A stretch of DNA of 64,000 nt from Capitella teleta (GCA_000328365.1 KB304341.1:96019-160018), one strand, 5' to 3'. Shown: positions 25,401 to 38,527, counted from the first letter of the stretch. Notes: generated by a model not told the origin, from the letters alone. Program-made: numbers and translations.

Positions 25401-26327
25401 TCGAGATTTCACTCCTCGACGCCAAAATGAACGCGTTCCCATCGTTATTGGTTTAGATCTGTGTACATTTCAATCGGTGTTGTTACTGTTGTACAGTGTG
25501 TGAAACTTGAAATATTTCAAGATAACTATACAATACAATGTGGCAGACAGCCAATCAGAAACGACCAAGGCGTCATGGCAACACCCAGTTTCTGATAAAG
25601 TCCTCATTTCTTCATCTTCTCGGACAAAACTAATCACAGAAAATTAATCGACCGAAATATAATATACATGTAGTATCTCAGCCGATAGATCATGGAGTCC
25701 CTGATCAAGGATTAATTCTGAACACTTGAAAAATTTTAGAAATAATTTTGGGAAGGATTGAAGTATTGAAGAGAAAAATAATACATAAAAATAGATACAA
25801 TTCGTTTTGACAACACAACAGCAGTTTTATTGATCCAACACAAAGGTAATTCGTTGTGAAATTGAGATGAACCTTTACAGATTGTCTAAGTTTGTCTTGA
25901 ATATATAGATCCCATATAAAAACAAAACATGCCTTTTGTTAAAAACAGCAATTACCCAAAGGAGTGTTACAATAGAACAGCTTATACAACAGCCTCCAAC
26001 TGAGCACTGAACATTCAAACATAACAAGCATTTTCTACAAAGGAGACAAATTTGTAAAAGCCAGCAAGATTTTAAATGAAAATCAGTGATCCCAGGGTGC
26101 AAAATTAAACCTAGAATAACAGATGTATCTGAATACAATAAGATCTGGAATAACATACAGAGTACTCAGTAAGTAGTACTAGTAGTACCTACAAGAAAGA
26201 AAACAACAGAATTAACCAAGTGGAATTATTTATCAAAAGTGCTTCCAGTCGAAGGAATGCTTGACTAGACACAGGCGTGAGTGGCGATGCTATACAAAAA
26301 TGTCAGAATCAAATTTGTGTGAGAATT
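22434..26327. other. Intergenic between kinesin start and TMBIM end
   Basis: No supportable gene in about 3.9 kb. Just upstream of the kinesin, TTGCCAA and TTGGCAA face each other around GGGCGCCA (about 22515-22536). A possible orphan exon follows a good acceptor (TTTTCATTTCAG) near 25322 and reads VEEKVVRIENATSLRRHLGF until a stop at 25430; nothing connects to it. The rest is AT-rich with no recognised repeat. Confidence 0.4.
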
Positions 26328-29300
26328 TTAATCTTTGCCGCCAAAGAAGGAGAGAATGATAAGGAAAATGTAAACGATGTCCAGATACAGTTGCAGGGCC
26401 CCGAATATGTAATCCTCCGGGCTGAGTTCATGCTTGCGTCCACCAATCAGCATTTGTGTGTCATACGCCAGGAACTGTTGAGAAAAATTTAATTCCTATT
26501 TCTTGTTTGAGTTTATCTACTGACCAGTGAGAATAGCAGTGCAGCCAGAGCGCCATAGACGCAGCGCAGGATGTAGTTGGGGCCAATGGTGGCGTACACA
26601 ATGATGCACGCAAATCCAAAGAAGAAAAGAACCATTGATCCAGCAAACAGCAATCCAGAGCATAACGTGAAATCAACCTAAAATCAACGTAAACATCAAT
26701 CAAAAACCCCAAACGTTGTTTTTTTTTCTAAAATATTTTCAACTTTTTCTCAACTACAAATGCAGAAATTTTTGCTTGTGCATGGAATGTGACAACATTA
26801 CCAGTGCATACATAACATATTAATAACATCATAATGAAACAAACTTTTGTTTGGATAGCAAACAGCGTGATGGAGAGGCAGACTGCAGCCGTGATTCCAA
26901 TCGCAATCAGGACAATTTCTGAATCGTAGTAACTGTAAACAAAGAGAACAATTATAAACACAATCTCAAATTAATCTGAGAAAAATACCTGCTGATCGTG
27001 GCTGTCATGTAGGAGAAAGCCAGCGTCTGTGCGAGAATAAAACGTCTACTATGAAGCATGGCTCAATCAAGTGCATCGCATACTCACAAACACCGCCAAG
27101 CAGATGTAGTTGCCGGGGGACTTCCTCCGCACAGATGGACAGCACACGAGGGTAATGTAAGTCACGATGAACGTGGCGCTGTTGAGAAAAAAGTGAGGCC
27201 AAAGGGAGGAGAGACATTGAGGCTACGTACTATGAGAGGTAATAGAACCAGGAGTTCATCTTCACCCAACGGTTAGCAGGATGGCTGAAGGAAGATAGGA
27301 ATATGAGGGAGAGAGAGGGGATGGTTTGAATTGCTCACTAGAAGAGGAAGAATGCGATGAACGCACACGTCACCAGCAGCTGGGTCATCAGGATCAGGTA
27401 CACCTGGGGAAAAGAATTGTTTTTAACTCGAATTTTTTTTTTTTAATGAAACAGATAAAAATACCTCTTAAATAATGAAATACCCCATTGCTAAGTTTTG
27501 AATGTAAAAATTCACAGGAATTTCATGGAACAACAACGAAAATTATCCTGAATATTTCAGAGAAACATCAAACATACTGAAGAACAGTTTTATGGCTCCG
27601 GCCTTTATTCGCAGCACCAATTATTCGTTGTTTAGTGTTTAAGGTCATATAGGATCACTCAGTAACATGTTAGTGATCAATCGTGACAGCAAATATAGCG
27701 AACATTTCATGAAGAGCGAATGTTTCCTGTCCTACTGTATTTTCTAGACAAATATTCCACCAATGAAAACGCGTTGAATTCTCGCGTTGGTGAGCAGCAA
27801 ACCTTTCTGATGAACGCTCTACGAATGGCCTTGTCACTGAAACTGTTGCCAGTGAAACCGCTGTCATCCTGCCAAGCACTTCCTGTCTCCGCTGCGTTCT
27901 GTGTGGGGTTGCCCTGGGGGTCAAGGTAAGGTTGCTGCGGCTGCTGTGGCGGCTGGGAAGGGTAAGCAGCTGCACCTGCAAAACAAACAACGTTCAAACA
28001 GAATACATGGCTAACTGGGTGTCCCTGACAGCAACAGATTACCTTCCACAAGCATCGAGGTACTCTTACAAGAGAGCTGAATTATATAAGTGGTTAAATA
28101 GAAGTATCATACAGAACAATTCGTCCAATTTCTTATACCATTAGTCGACCAAATGTTAATTTTTGTATTTTTCTGTTCTAATAAAGCACTTCACTAATCT
28201 TAACAATCAAATACAAAGCCAATTAAATCATTCCAGGAGGGTGCTGTTAGCAGGATTCATTGATTTGAATCAACTTTGCCTCAATCTAAACAGAACAAGA
28301 CTCATCATAGTCATTAATTATGTAGCATGTGATTTGTTTGATCAAGTGGAACGCCGTATAGCAAGTCTAAAAATTAAAAATAAATTTTTAAAATGCTCCT
28401 CATATTTTCTTTGGCAAATAGAAACCTTTGAATTTGCTTTTCTTTATTTCATAATAGATTCCAGCGATCCTTTCCATCGTTATAATTGGAAGCCAACAAG
28501 CATACTTTCATTTTGTGTTGCTGGCAGCCTCTCCAGTGAAGACGTGTGACCTTGATCCAATGCCAACTGAACTGATCAAGTTATGAGCAGAGAAGCTCAT
28601 TCCAATCATTACCCGCATTATAAATCTAATCGCTCTCATCTGGTGTCTTCCCAACGCCATGCAAAGAATCCTTAATCCGCCCCTTATTGAAAAAGCTCGA
28701 CCCTGAAGACATGGGTAACTAATCTATTGACCCATCGCCAACCTGAGTTTGATCTCTAAGCTTATCGAAAAAGTGGTCGCTTCCCAACTCAACAAATATC
28801 TCTCAAACAGTAATCTCCTTGAAAATCACCAATCTGCCTACCGCCCAGGTCATAAATATACAGAAACCGCTCTGATCCATGTTTTTCGACAGAGTCATCC
28901 ATGAAATGGGATGTAGAAATGTGGTCCTGTTTGTCATGATCGACCTATCAGCTGCTTTCGACACAGTCGATCACGCAATATTGCAACAAACCCTCAACCG
29001 TCTTGGCATCATGGGCAGCGCAGCTGCATGGTTCACTTCATACCTACAACATCGAAAGCAGAGCATCAAGACAGCCAGCGCAAAATCCCCCTCAACTGAG
29101 ACAAAGCACGGTGTCCCCCAGGGCTATGTGCTGGGCCCCATCCTTTTTACTTTATAATTGCCTCCCTCGGACATCTCATTCGACACCATGAAATCGAATT
29201 TCACTGCTATGCAGATGACACGCAATTTTGGATACCATGTGAACCACAGCGCTTACAAGAGGGTTTCAGACGCATGGAAGCATGCCTCGACGATATCCAG

Positions 29301-32100
29301 AAATGGATGGGTCATTTTCGACTTAAAATGAACTGTGCCGAGACGGAATGCATTCTAATCGCCAAGAAAAATCTTGCAGAGGATGACAACATTCAACGCC
29401 TCCTGTCGATTGGAGACGAGCAAATTCGACCAAGCAACTCAGCTGTGAAGAACCTAGGTGTCACCATGACCCACGACATGTTCTTTGATGCGCATGTAAA
29501 AAACGTTGTACGAGCATCCTTTGCTCAACTCAAATCTCTCAGCTGAATCAGACGTTTTCTGGACAAGAAATGCCTCAAGACACTTGTACATGCCTTCATC
29601 ACAAGTCGGGTGGACTACTGTAATGCCCTCCTAGTCGGAGCCCCAGCCCGAGTTCTCAGAAGACTGCAGAGCGTTCAGAATGCAGCTGCACGCCTTGTTA
29701 CTGGCACGCAGAGATTCCAGCATATAACCCCTGTTCTAAAAGAACTACACTGGTTACAGGTAAAAAAGAGAGTTCAATTCAAGGTCTTGTTAACTGTATT
29801 CAAATCCGTTCATAGCATTGGTCCATCTTATTTGCGGCCCCTGTGCCAATGGAGATCACAACAGTCCCTCCGATCATATACCATTCACTACATCTGCCTT
29901 TATCTATTATCAATGATTTTCCATCGCTGCTCCTAGACTATGGAACTCTCTTCCCACCCGCATCCGATTGACCAAGGAAATTGATGATTTTAAGAAATCG
30001 CTGAAAACCTTTCTTTTTAATAATGAAATCTGATGTTTTTTATATTAACCTGAATGTGCATTTTAAGTGTACTTTTTGTCACCATTGCTTTTATAATTCT
30101 GTCGCGTTTAGAGCTTTTTGGATTTTACGCGTTATAGAATAAATTAATATTATTATTATTCTCATGGCGGTTTGCGGCCAAATTGTGAAAGTGCATTAAA
30201 TCAGAAAATAAATGGCTAATTTCACCATGTTATGGAGGAAAGGAATTTGTAGGGAAACAGCAGACAAGGTACATCATGGCTTTGCATTTACCTATTTTGT
30301 TGTCGTACTTTCAACTGCAAAGTCAATAGAATGAAAAACAAGCAAATGGAGACAGAAAAAGTGAGTGAAAACTCAACCAAATGAAAAACAAAAGCCCTTT
30401 TTAAAGTGAATTCAATGGTGCACAATAACATAATCATAATACACATTTGAAATTTCTACCAAGATTACCCCAGATTAGCAACCCTACAACTAGCCCATTG
30501 CTAATCCGATAAACGACTCATGAAATACTTCAATAACAATGTTGATGAATGTGAGTAGTAAGCAGGAGAGGTAAGCGTTAGATACCTGGGATGACGAGAG
30601 GAGTGTTCGGGCCTGTAGAAAGAAAGAGAGGAAAACATCGTCTCTATCGTTAGTTAAACACAAAAGCAAAGCAGAGTCAGACCAGCAAATGAAGTCATTA
30701 CGCACAATCATGTGACAAACATTTCCCCTTGAAACACTCGTTTATTAATTATTATGATCTGAAGAGCAATGAAATGTGTGGGAAGCAAAAGGTGAAGTAT
30801 AAGTGTAACTCTACCAACTCCACTTGGCTATTTTGAAATGTTTTTGGGATTAGTCTGAATGACAGACAGGGACTTGACTTGCAAATGCATCCACAAGAAA
30901 AAAAGATATTCGCCATACAGAATAATCTTGATATGTCAAACTTCCATAACTCGAATTGCTCTATAACTCGAAGCCATTTCAAATCCCAGAGTCCCGCCCT
31001 ATATCCATACATTAAATTTTGTAGCGATGTGTCAAACTCCCATAACTTGAAAAGCCCTATAACTTTCCATCCCCGTGAGTAACCTTAGAAAGTTAACTCA
31101 AATATGCAAAATTTTCATGTATAGTTGAATGTTAGAGAAACTTTGCCTGTGATTGAATATAAAGCTGTCTTAACTAATTCCTCGACTCAAGAGTGCCCAA
31201 CCAGTGTCATTCACACCTTTCTCAAAGTTGACAGTGAGCAGTTCTCGGAGTAACTCCCGAATCCTATTCATGCTTACAATAGATGTCAAAACAAAGATGG
31301 ACAGCCTCATTCAATGCGCTCCTTTGTGGTCGGCATTGTTTAAAGATATGCAGCGATTACAGAAATCTACAAGCGTTTGTGATCTTTTTAAATCGGCAAT
31401 ATCAGAGAAAATATGAAAGGCACACAAAACTCCAAAGGGGAATAGATACTTGGTATATTAATGAGCGGAGGGTAGCTAGTGATGGGTCATCATTTTGTCT
31501 CTGCACGTACGCTCGATCGTCATCATGGCTATGAAGAGAAAACTCAACTCAACTCACATTTTTTTCCCATGCTTGATCCAGGATGTTACTATAACTCGAA
31601 AGTTCTATAACTCGAAGTGATTTCGACGGTCCCTTAAAATTCGACATACCAAGATTATACTGGACAACTTAGTGAATTTTCACAAATACAATTTGTACAA
31701 ATTATCGAAATCCCCAAATTGTTGATCGGATGGCATTGCTGCCAATTGCAAGCTGCTCCTCAGAACCCACTTGAATGATATGAGCATCAGAAGTAACGGC
31801 GAGTTTTATCCCATCAACATAGTAGCACACAGCTCCCGGATTTGTTATGTGGTTGAATTGAATTCCTTTGGCCGTGTAGTTATACTAAGTTACCAAATGA
31901 GAAACCCAGTGAAAAAGATGCTGGTTACATGAAAGCGTGTAATCTACTTAAAGCAAATGATACTGACTCGGTTGGGCTGGGTATCCTCCTTGGCTGGGAT
32001 AGCCCTGAGCTGGATACGGAGGCTGTTGAGAGGGATATCCAGGCTGGTAGCCCTGAGGAGGAACATTGGTGGCCTGCTGGTATGTGGGTGGTTCAGCCAT
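26328..32100 (-). CDS. TMBIM/Lifeguard (FAIM2/GRINA-like) membrane protein
   Basis: Ten exons: 32100-31968, 30612-30586 (27-nt microexon), 27975-27803, 27403-27339, 27284-27231, 27178-27088, 27026-26989, 26932-26845, 26677-26525, 26474-26328. Phases close at 322 residues. The N-terminus is a cytosolic Pro/Gln/Tyr-rich tail (MAEPPTYQQATNVPPQGYQP and further PPQQPQQPYLDPQG). A BAX-inhibitor-1 type domain of about seven membrane segments follows: DKAIRRAFIRKVYLILMTQL, SWFYYLSYATFIVTYITLVC, the motif RRKSPGNYICLAVFTLAFSY, then FLAYDTQMLIGGRKHELSPE and IFGALQLYLDIVYIF. This order and the conserved aspartates of the pore region are typical of the Lifeguard group. Members sit in Golgi, ER or plasma membrane, leak calcium and restrain apoptosis. 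The exact paralog is unclear. Introns 1 and 2 hold a TIR element and a LINE. Confidence 0.92.
28560..30162 (+). mobile_element. Truncated non-LTR retrotransposon (LINE, Jockey/CR1-like group)
   Basis: Antisense to TMBIM, within its second intron. Reverse transcriptase pieces in order are DPEDMGNYRPIANLS-like text, ENHQSAYRPGH, VLFVMIDLSAAFDTVDHAIL and the active-site neighbourhood HGVPQGYVLGPILF. A C-terminal region follows (SRVDYCNALLVGAPARVLRR, LQSVQNAAARLVTGTQRF, ITPVLKELHWL). The reading frame changes several times, so the copy is dead and 5' truncated. It ends in an ATT-rich tail near 30150. It resembles LINEs common in invertebrate deuterostomes and cnidarians; the exact clade needs a search. 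Confidence 0.85.
30918..31662. mobile_element. TIR element with CAGTATAATCTTG ends
   Basis: Left end CAGAATAATCTTGATATGTC and right end (reversed) CAGTATAATCTTGGTATGTC form inverted termini. Both ends also hold 'CATAACTCGAA/CTATAACTCG' repeats. TA precedes the left end. Ends of this type are usual for Tc1/mariner-pogo (Tigger-like) elements. No transposase was found. It lies in TMBIM intron 1. Confidence 0.6.
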
Positions 32101-33689
32101 CGAGATCTTCTTTCAGTCTGAAATATAAGAAAAAAACATATTGAAAACATTGTCATCCAATCACATACAAAATCTGACAGGTATGGTACCACAGGAGAAT
32201 AATCAATTCAGTGAAATGTCAAAAGAAGTGCTTGAATAATTCAAACAAATCAAGAGTCTGTTCTCATTAAGAGCAATATTATCACACGAGTGACATGACC
32301 CCTTGATAGTAACAAATAGGAGTGAACTTGGTAAGCTCAGAAGAAGGAAGTTGTGTGAAGTATATCTATAACCATTGTGTAACCATGGCGTATAACCTTA
32401 ACAGCAAGAGAGTAATTCCCAATAATAAAATTCAAGTCCTTGTAACTATGCATCAGCACAAGGAAGCATTAAACTATGTATCATTTTTCTTCTTTACACA
32501 CTCAGTGAAAAAGAATGCTGCCTTAAGAAAAATGAATAGCACTTAAGGAGTGGTTTCATGAAAAACAGCTCTGCTTGCATTGCCCCCATGAGAATGACAG
32601 GATAGCGACATGACCCTGCAAAAGCAAATACTCCTGCAAATAATAAACACACTCAAGAACAAACTTTCCAGACTAAATATGAATATTCGTCAGTCTCTGT
32701 ACTATAGAAATATGCAGTGATATTTGTGTATAACTATGTGAAGCAGTGCATTTAGCAGCTGGCATGCAGTTAGTGCATTGCCCATAGTCTGTTCTCTCTT
32801 CTCTGACCACTCAAAACTGCAAAACTTTAGCAGAAAAGAAGTTTAAAAGAAGAAGGAGAAGGGAAAAGCAGAATAGATAAAGAGTAGAGATCCTTGAGAG
32901 CAGAGCACGATATGCAAAACAGAAAAGGAGAGATAAGAGCAAATGGCTGAACAGACTCAACAGAGATGAATGACAAATGAAGAAGCAACATTCACTGGAA
33001 GAGAAGGAGTGGCCTCGTGCATCAGTCAGCAACGTACGCTAAACAGGAGTCATGGCACTGCAGGAGGAATGGTCTTTGCCATCTCAATTCTCTCACTCTG
33101 TGGTTTGCAACACAAATGTGTGTAGATAGGTGAAATGATAGCTAAATGTACAACTCAACATTCTTATTTTTCCCTTATGTCGCTGTTTCTTGTTACCAGC
33201 ATTACACAGAGCGGTGGTAGCTAAGCAATGCACCTCTGAACCTATGAACCTCGCTTTCTTGAGGAGGCATTTGTGATCTGTTTCACTAATGGCTCCCAAT
33301 GACCAGGTTCCAGCTGATATCAGAGAATATCAAGCTATAGTAGGCCAGATCAGCATTATAGTGACAAGAATAAATCTGATATGATCAGTGCCATTGGCTC
33401 AGTTGGCTAGTATATTATGCACTCTCTTCAATCTTAAGTCTATTAAAATAAATTCAATGAACTAAAAATTTATAATAAACATTGAATTCTTAAATGAAGA
33501 ATATGTGAATGGAGTGGCATATGTCTGAATTCATAAGTTAATTTCAGTTTCATAATTGAAATGATACTAAAGTGAGGAGGTCTTTATAAACACATAAATT
33601 ATCAGGTGACACCCAAAATATCCTAAGATGACTTATACAATGAAAAAAAAATATAAAAAATAAGGATCACATGTCAAATATGATTGGGT

Positions 33690-34012
33690 TTTACGGCTCC
33701 ACCCAAACCATTCAGATGATACTGGTGCCAGAACAGAAGGCCCGGGACTGGGGTTTCCCCCTACTTTTATTGATAAATTCCAAGGGTTCTTTATCCTGCA
33801 TACCATCATAGACAGTAGTACACAGCGCTCGGCCTTATTACGCAGTTGGGCAGCACTGCAGAGTCACTGAAGAATTACAATTACAATGAATTACAATTAT
33901 AACTCACAATCATAACGTCCGTGGCCTGATCAGGTCTCGAACCCGGGACCTCGACAACCACGTCGGCATAGGATTGCAGTCAGCCGGCCAAACCGACAGA
34001 ACTATTCAGTGC
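33690..34012 (-). mobile_element. tRNA-derived SINE, copy A
   Basis: Read on the minus strand, a tRNA-like head with B-box GGGTTCGAGACC (preceded by GGCTGACTGCAATCC) leads a body containing GATAAAGAACCCTTGGAA. The copies at 47770-48078 and about 59260-59455 share the head and body. Pol III promoter boxes with a common non-tRNA body define a SINE rather than a tRNA gene. Ends are approximate. Confidence 0.65.
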
Positions 34013-34735
34013 CCCCAGGATGAAAGACAAGAGAAGTACTATACATGCATGTTATAAACCTTATTTTGCATGCGGATATCCAAGGAAAAGTCGTTACCCA
34101 AATAAATTATTAGTTTCACGTTGAACTAACATTGAATCAACCATTGTTGTATTACTATGCATAAACAAACCTTACAGCATATACTATGCACACACGAAAT
34201 AGTCCCTCAACAAATACGAACAAACCACATTATTCTTACCAAATACACATATCAATGATCCAGGGTTAAGGATCGAGCCGTGTAGCAGCGAGGTGTCTTT
34301 GGAAACGGCGATCAGCGGTCACTATTCCTATGCTAGTTCATGGCATGAATGAAATATTTCGCACACAAGAATTAGTCCCTCACCATAAATCACGTCTCAT
34401 AACAGTTAAGTTCATCTTCACTGATAATCGCATGTTTCCTCTCTTCTCAGGCAAAGTAAGACTATGACTGAAATGCACAAGGCTAGTAGAGGAGAGGTGT
34501 GGCATACACAAATCATTAACTTTCCCCCCAAAAGACATACCCCATTTTTGTCCCTATACCCCTAAAATTTCATAGCGCCCTTTTTAGAACGATGGGGGTA
34601 CCCACCCCCCAATTGCAATATTTAGGGTCCAGGGTGATTCGACAAGTGCTCCAAAAATAATATTTTTGATCTGTCCAAATTCTGTTATTTTGACTTAATT
34701 GAGACATTACAAGCACCAGAAAATGTTTGTCGAGT

Positions 34736-34785
34736 NNNNNNNNNNNNNNNNNNNNNNNNNNNNNNNNNNNNNNNNNNNNNNNNNN
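34736..34785. other. Assembly gap (50 N)
   Basis: Fixed-length placeholder gap in intergenic DNA. Confidence 0.98.
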
Positions 34786-35730
34786 CCTTTAGTACATAAT
34801 ACAACCTCAACCCACCAAACCACTAACCAGTTACCAATACCAGGCATTGGTAACCAGGTAACCAAACCAGCCTACCAGCTAACCAGGTATAGATTAATTT
34901 GCGCACACCCCAAGAAGGCGAATCCCTTATCAGCGCAGGATGGCTACTTCCCCTAAGTGCAGGGTGACAGTGTGATTCCGTGTCAAAGTGAAAGTTGACT
35001 GAGTCAGTGACTGAGTTAGCAGTCGCAAGCCTGGGTGGGAGGAGGTCTCGAGCACATGAAGCAAGTTGAACTGAGTTGAATGCTGAAGCAACGATGTCGA
35101 TTGCCTACATTTCTAACACATATTGTGTATTCAGGCAAGAAGCGATTGTCATTCAATTTATTATCTATCTTATTTAGAATTAACGAGAAAATAATGTGTT
35201 CAAACCTTCAAGAACAAGAGAGAAACCGCGGGTGTTCCGGAATTGTTATCACAATTTTGTTGCGAAACAGAAAAATTCTGGAAATAAACAGAGGAAAAGG
35301 AAGTGATGTCAGAATATGTAATTTTTGGTGAAATATTTCGTCGGTAGTAAAAGAAGTTGCAACGATAATCTGTTGTGACTTTGGTAAATATATCACGTTT
35401 TCTTTTTGGTTCATTTGAGTGGCATGGTATTTATCAAGATTGTTCTTGATTCTCGAAAACATTAAAAATGTGTGCACTTTAAAATAATTAATTGTTGACT
35501 CCAAGTTGTGAAAATTTTAACGCCGAATTTGTTTGTGAGCGATAATAGAGTATAAAACAATCCTGTCATGTTGACCTGTGTAAGTGTGTTTCGTAATATC
35601 AATTTTATTAAATCTGCTACCTTTGGCGTACTCAAGTTATTGACTGCCACTGTAGCTGTTGCATGCTTAGTTAACCCTCTGCATTGCTCATGAATTTAGG
35701 CTCTTCATAAAATTTGTATTTTGCATTTAA

Positions 35731-36450
35731 AGGGATGGGGAACTGAATTTTAAGTGACGTTCTATTGACTCATACTCATAGCACCAATTGATAGCATTCC
35801 GTGCCAAGAACACCATGCCTGGATGCAAACGTAAGGAAATAATGCATTCCGAATATCGGGGTTAGCATTGCGCCTATGGGAGAATGGCTTCCATTGCGAA
35901 GCATAGGAGGCAAACGTCAGCTGGTGGCTTGCCGTGATTGGTCCTGTTCCCCTCGTGAAGCTATCAATTTCAGCCAATCAGAGCAATCCATCTTCGCCAT
36001 AAAAGGACATCTTTGTTGTTTACGAAACGAAAGCGTCAGTATTGCGCATGCGTGTGCACGCATGTGCACTCTGGCTGACCTTTTTACTGTTTCAGGATGA
36101 GAAACCATGGTAGGTGTCCTAGAAAATCGCTTGTTAAAATAATAAAAATAGCGAAAAATATATTTTTTTCGCACCTGACTGGTGGCAAAAGGATTATTCT
36201 ATCTTTTTCCGAAAAGAAAATAAAAAAATATCCAGGGGTTTAGTCGCAGGACGCGCTGATATGACGAGGCCCATTGTAAAAGATGGGCAACTCGGTGTTT
36301 CATCACAGTTCCTGACGTCACGCCTAATTAGCAATATATCTCCCGCGAAATCGTTAGCGATGATATTCCATGTGTGGGCTAGGCATAGGAATCATTTTTG
36401 GTGCATTAAATAATGACTCAAAGTTTATTTTTAACCAGATCTCCCTCCCT
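35731..36450 (+). mobile_element. TTAA-flanked nonautonomous DNA element, copy 3
   Basis: 720-bp copy flanked by TTAA at 35727-35730 and 36451-36454. Left terminus AGGGATGGGGAACTG, right terminus (reversed) AGGGAGGGAGATCTGG. It keeps the TGACGTCA palindrome (36313-36320) and CCAAT boxes shared with the other two copies. A short insert with CGCATGCG and CGCATGTGC steps makes it slightly longer. Confidence 0.72.
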
Positions 36451-37030
36451 TTAATTCCACAAGTGTAACTGATCTGATTATCAGTTACAGTTTGGCATTG
36501 TCGCCCCAAAAGCGGACATTGTGGTTATTTATTGAGAGGGGATCGTCGAATCGAATGACCCGAGATGACCGAAATGGGTATAAGTTATGTTTTACCAATA
36601 CCTGATGATGAAACAGGAGTTCAAGTTACTTAAAACACAATAAAGTTGGAAATAATAACATTGCCTGATATGTGCCTGTAATGTACTGCATTTATGCAAA
36701 TGGATATTTCAGGCACACTTGTGGGCTTATTTTGCATTATCTTCAAGCGTTCAGTTTAAGCTTCCTTTCCAAGACTCCTGTTCATTATTATGAGTATTAG
36801 CATATTGCTATAGTAAGTCTTGAAAACTTGTGTCCAGGATTTACAGCATAATTTGTAGATCCCCTTTCATTGGTATGCACCAATCAAGAATATAATTGCT
36901 ATGTTGAGAACTTCAATGCAATTTTTGCAGCAATATGTCCCTCATTAAACAACCCTAAAATGTGAGTTTTGTGACTCTCAACGTGTAACCCATCAACAAG
37001 CCATGATCACAAGCATTTAAGAAACAGCTA

Positions 37031-38160
37031 CTGTAGAACAGGAAACACTCGCGCTGCATGAAACGTTCGCTATATTCGCGGTCATGGTCGACCGCGAATA
37101 TTAGGTGCGCGTGAAATGTCCGCCACGAAGGGCGGTCACATTAGTGATCCAGTGCGCGATCAATACTAGTATTACAACAGATTACATAACCACTAGCCCA
37201 CCACCGACACAGCCTTGTGGGATATTGATGCCTTAACTTTTTTTTTTTCCCAGCTATAGGCCACTGCTGTTCATAGGTGTACGCGAGTAAAGGGGGTAGG
37301 CCTACTAGTACAGTATACTAGTACTATACTGTCTATACATGCATGTCGTTTCCCTTAAAAACCTTGTATGTCCATTATTGTAATTTCTAGACCTACAATG
37401 TTTGCTGCCAAGTGCAATAAAGTGTGTAGTGAACTAGTAGCCTAATGTACTATCGCCATGCAATCACACCAGTTATAGAAGTCAATAAGTATAGCAATCA
37501 TCAACACAACATGCATGCTTTAATGAGTACTGTTTATTGATCAATCAATGATAAGTGTGGTTTCATTGAGTGCCCCCTTAATTCCCGCTTCCTCCCAGCC
37601 ATGGATTAACACATTTGGTTTGTCTCTCAGTGCCTCCCATGCGCGAACAACCCATTGTCCGTGGAGGGGCTTGAGGGTGCTGAGTCGCAGATCAGGTTGG
37701 GTGCTTATACTAGTACCGTTGTCAAGCGCTGCTGCGACGTGGTCGGCGAACCGCGGAGTGTCCATAATAATTATTAGGCATTTAGCCGCAATCAGGCTCT
37801 CCTGCAGGAGCTGGAGGCTGCCTTATAAAGAGCAGCAGCCTTCGACATTGCGTTGTACTAGTACTCACTTGAACTGGTTCCAAATAAGGCCAAATGGGCG
37901 GGGTTTAGCGGCCGCTTCCTTGGAGATCGTGCTCTCTGCTAGGAATAGAGGAAGGGGAAAATACCAGCAGTGCGTGCGATGCGACCAGCGCGTCTCCTCG
38001 ATCTTGTCAATGTCAATGACCCTATGAACTAGTATACTAGTACGCTTGACAGCGAATAATTATGACCCTACGCTTGACCGCGAATATTGCATGCCGCAAA
38101 AAAGTGCCTGAGGCATGAAACCGCGAAAGTTTCAGTCCGCGAATGATTCCTGTTCTACAG
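37031..38160 (-). mobile_element. Tc1/mariner-pogo-like element with transposase remnant
   Basis: 1130 bp between TA dinucleotides (37029-37030 and 38161-38162). The 23-bp inverted termini start CTGTAGAACAGGAA on both sides and continue to TCGCG with two mismatches. The minus strand at 37765-37541 encodes a C-terminal DDE transposase scrap (DLRLSTLKPLHGQWVVRAWE, NVLIHGWEEAGIKGAL), the part before the end of pogo/Tigger-type transposases. The catalytic core is missing, so this is an internally deleted, inactive copy. The overlapping longer plus-strand frame is only its shadow. Confidence 0.72.
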
Positions 38161-38527
38161 TATATGACTAAGTGACTATAACACATTATTGTCTAACCAG
38201 GTACAGCCGTTATTTCACCCATCCATGTGTCATGCTGTGATGAACGCAAGGCTTATCAGGCTAATTACCTAGGAAATGTCTAATTTGGAACCTGCACAGC
38301 TAAAATAATGCTTTAAATTTTAGCTAAAATGTATATTTGTGATGCATAACCTTCTAACATCAAGATTCCAACATGAGCTGACCGAAATATATGTTATTAA
38401 ATAATCAAAGAACACGAGGACTTGCAGCTATCTATATTGGCGACAGAGTGTTACCAAAGCATGTCTTCTTTGCACTATGTCAATAAAACCAATGAACTGT
38501 TTTTCATCATTATATTATATTGTACTA

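Noticed and set aside
25322-25430. Possible terminal exon VEEKVVRIENATSLRRHLGF after a good acceptor.
   Set aside because: No partner exon, no recognised family and no polyadenylation signal close by; left as a remark in the intergenic entry.
33900-34012. tRNA gene suggested by a B-box-like GGGTTCGAGACC.
   Set aside because: No acceptor-stem pairing, and the same head occurs with a common body at two other loci, so it is a SINE.
37548-38027. A 159-residue plus-strand frame.
   Set aside because: It is the antisense shadow of the transposase remnant on the minus strand within the TIR element.
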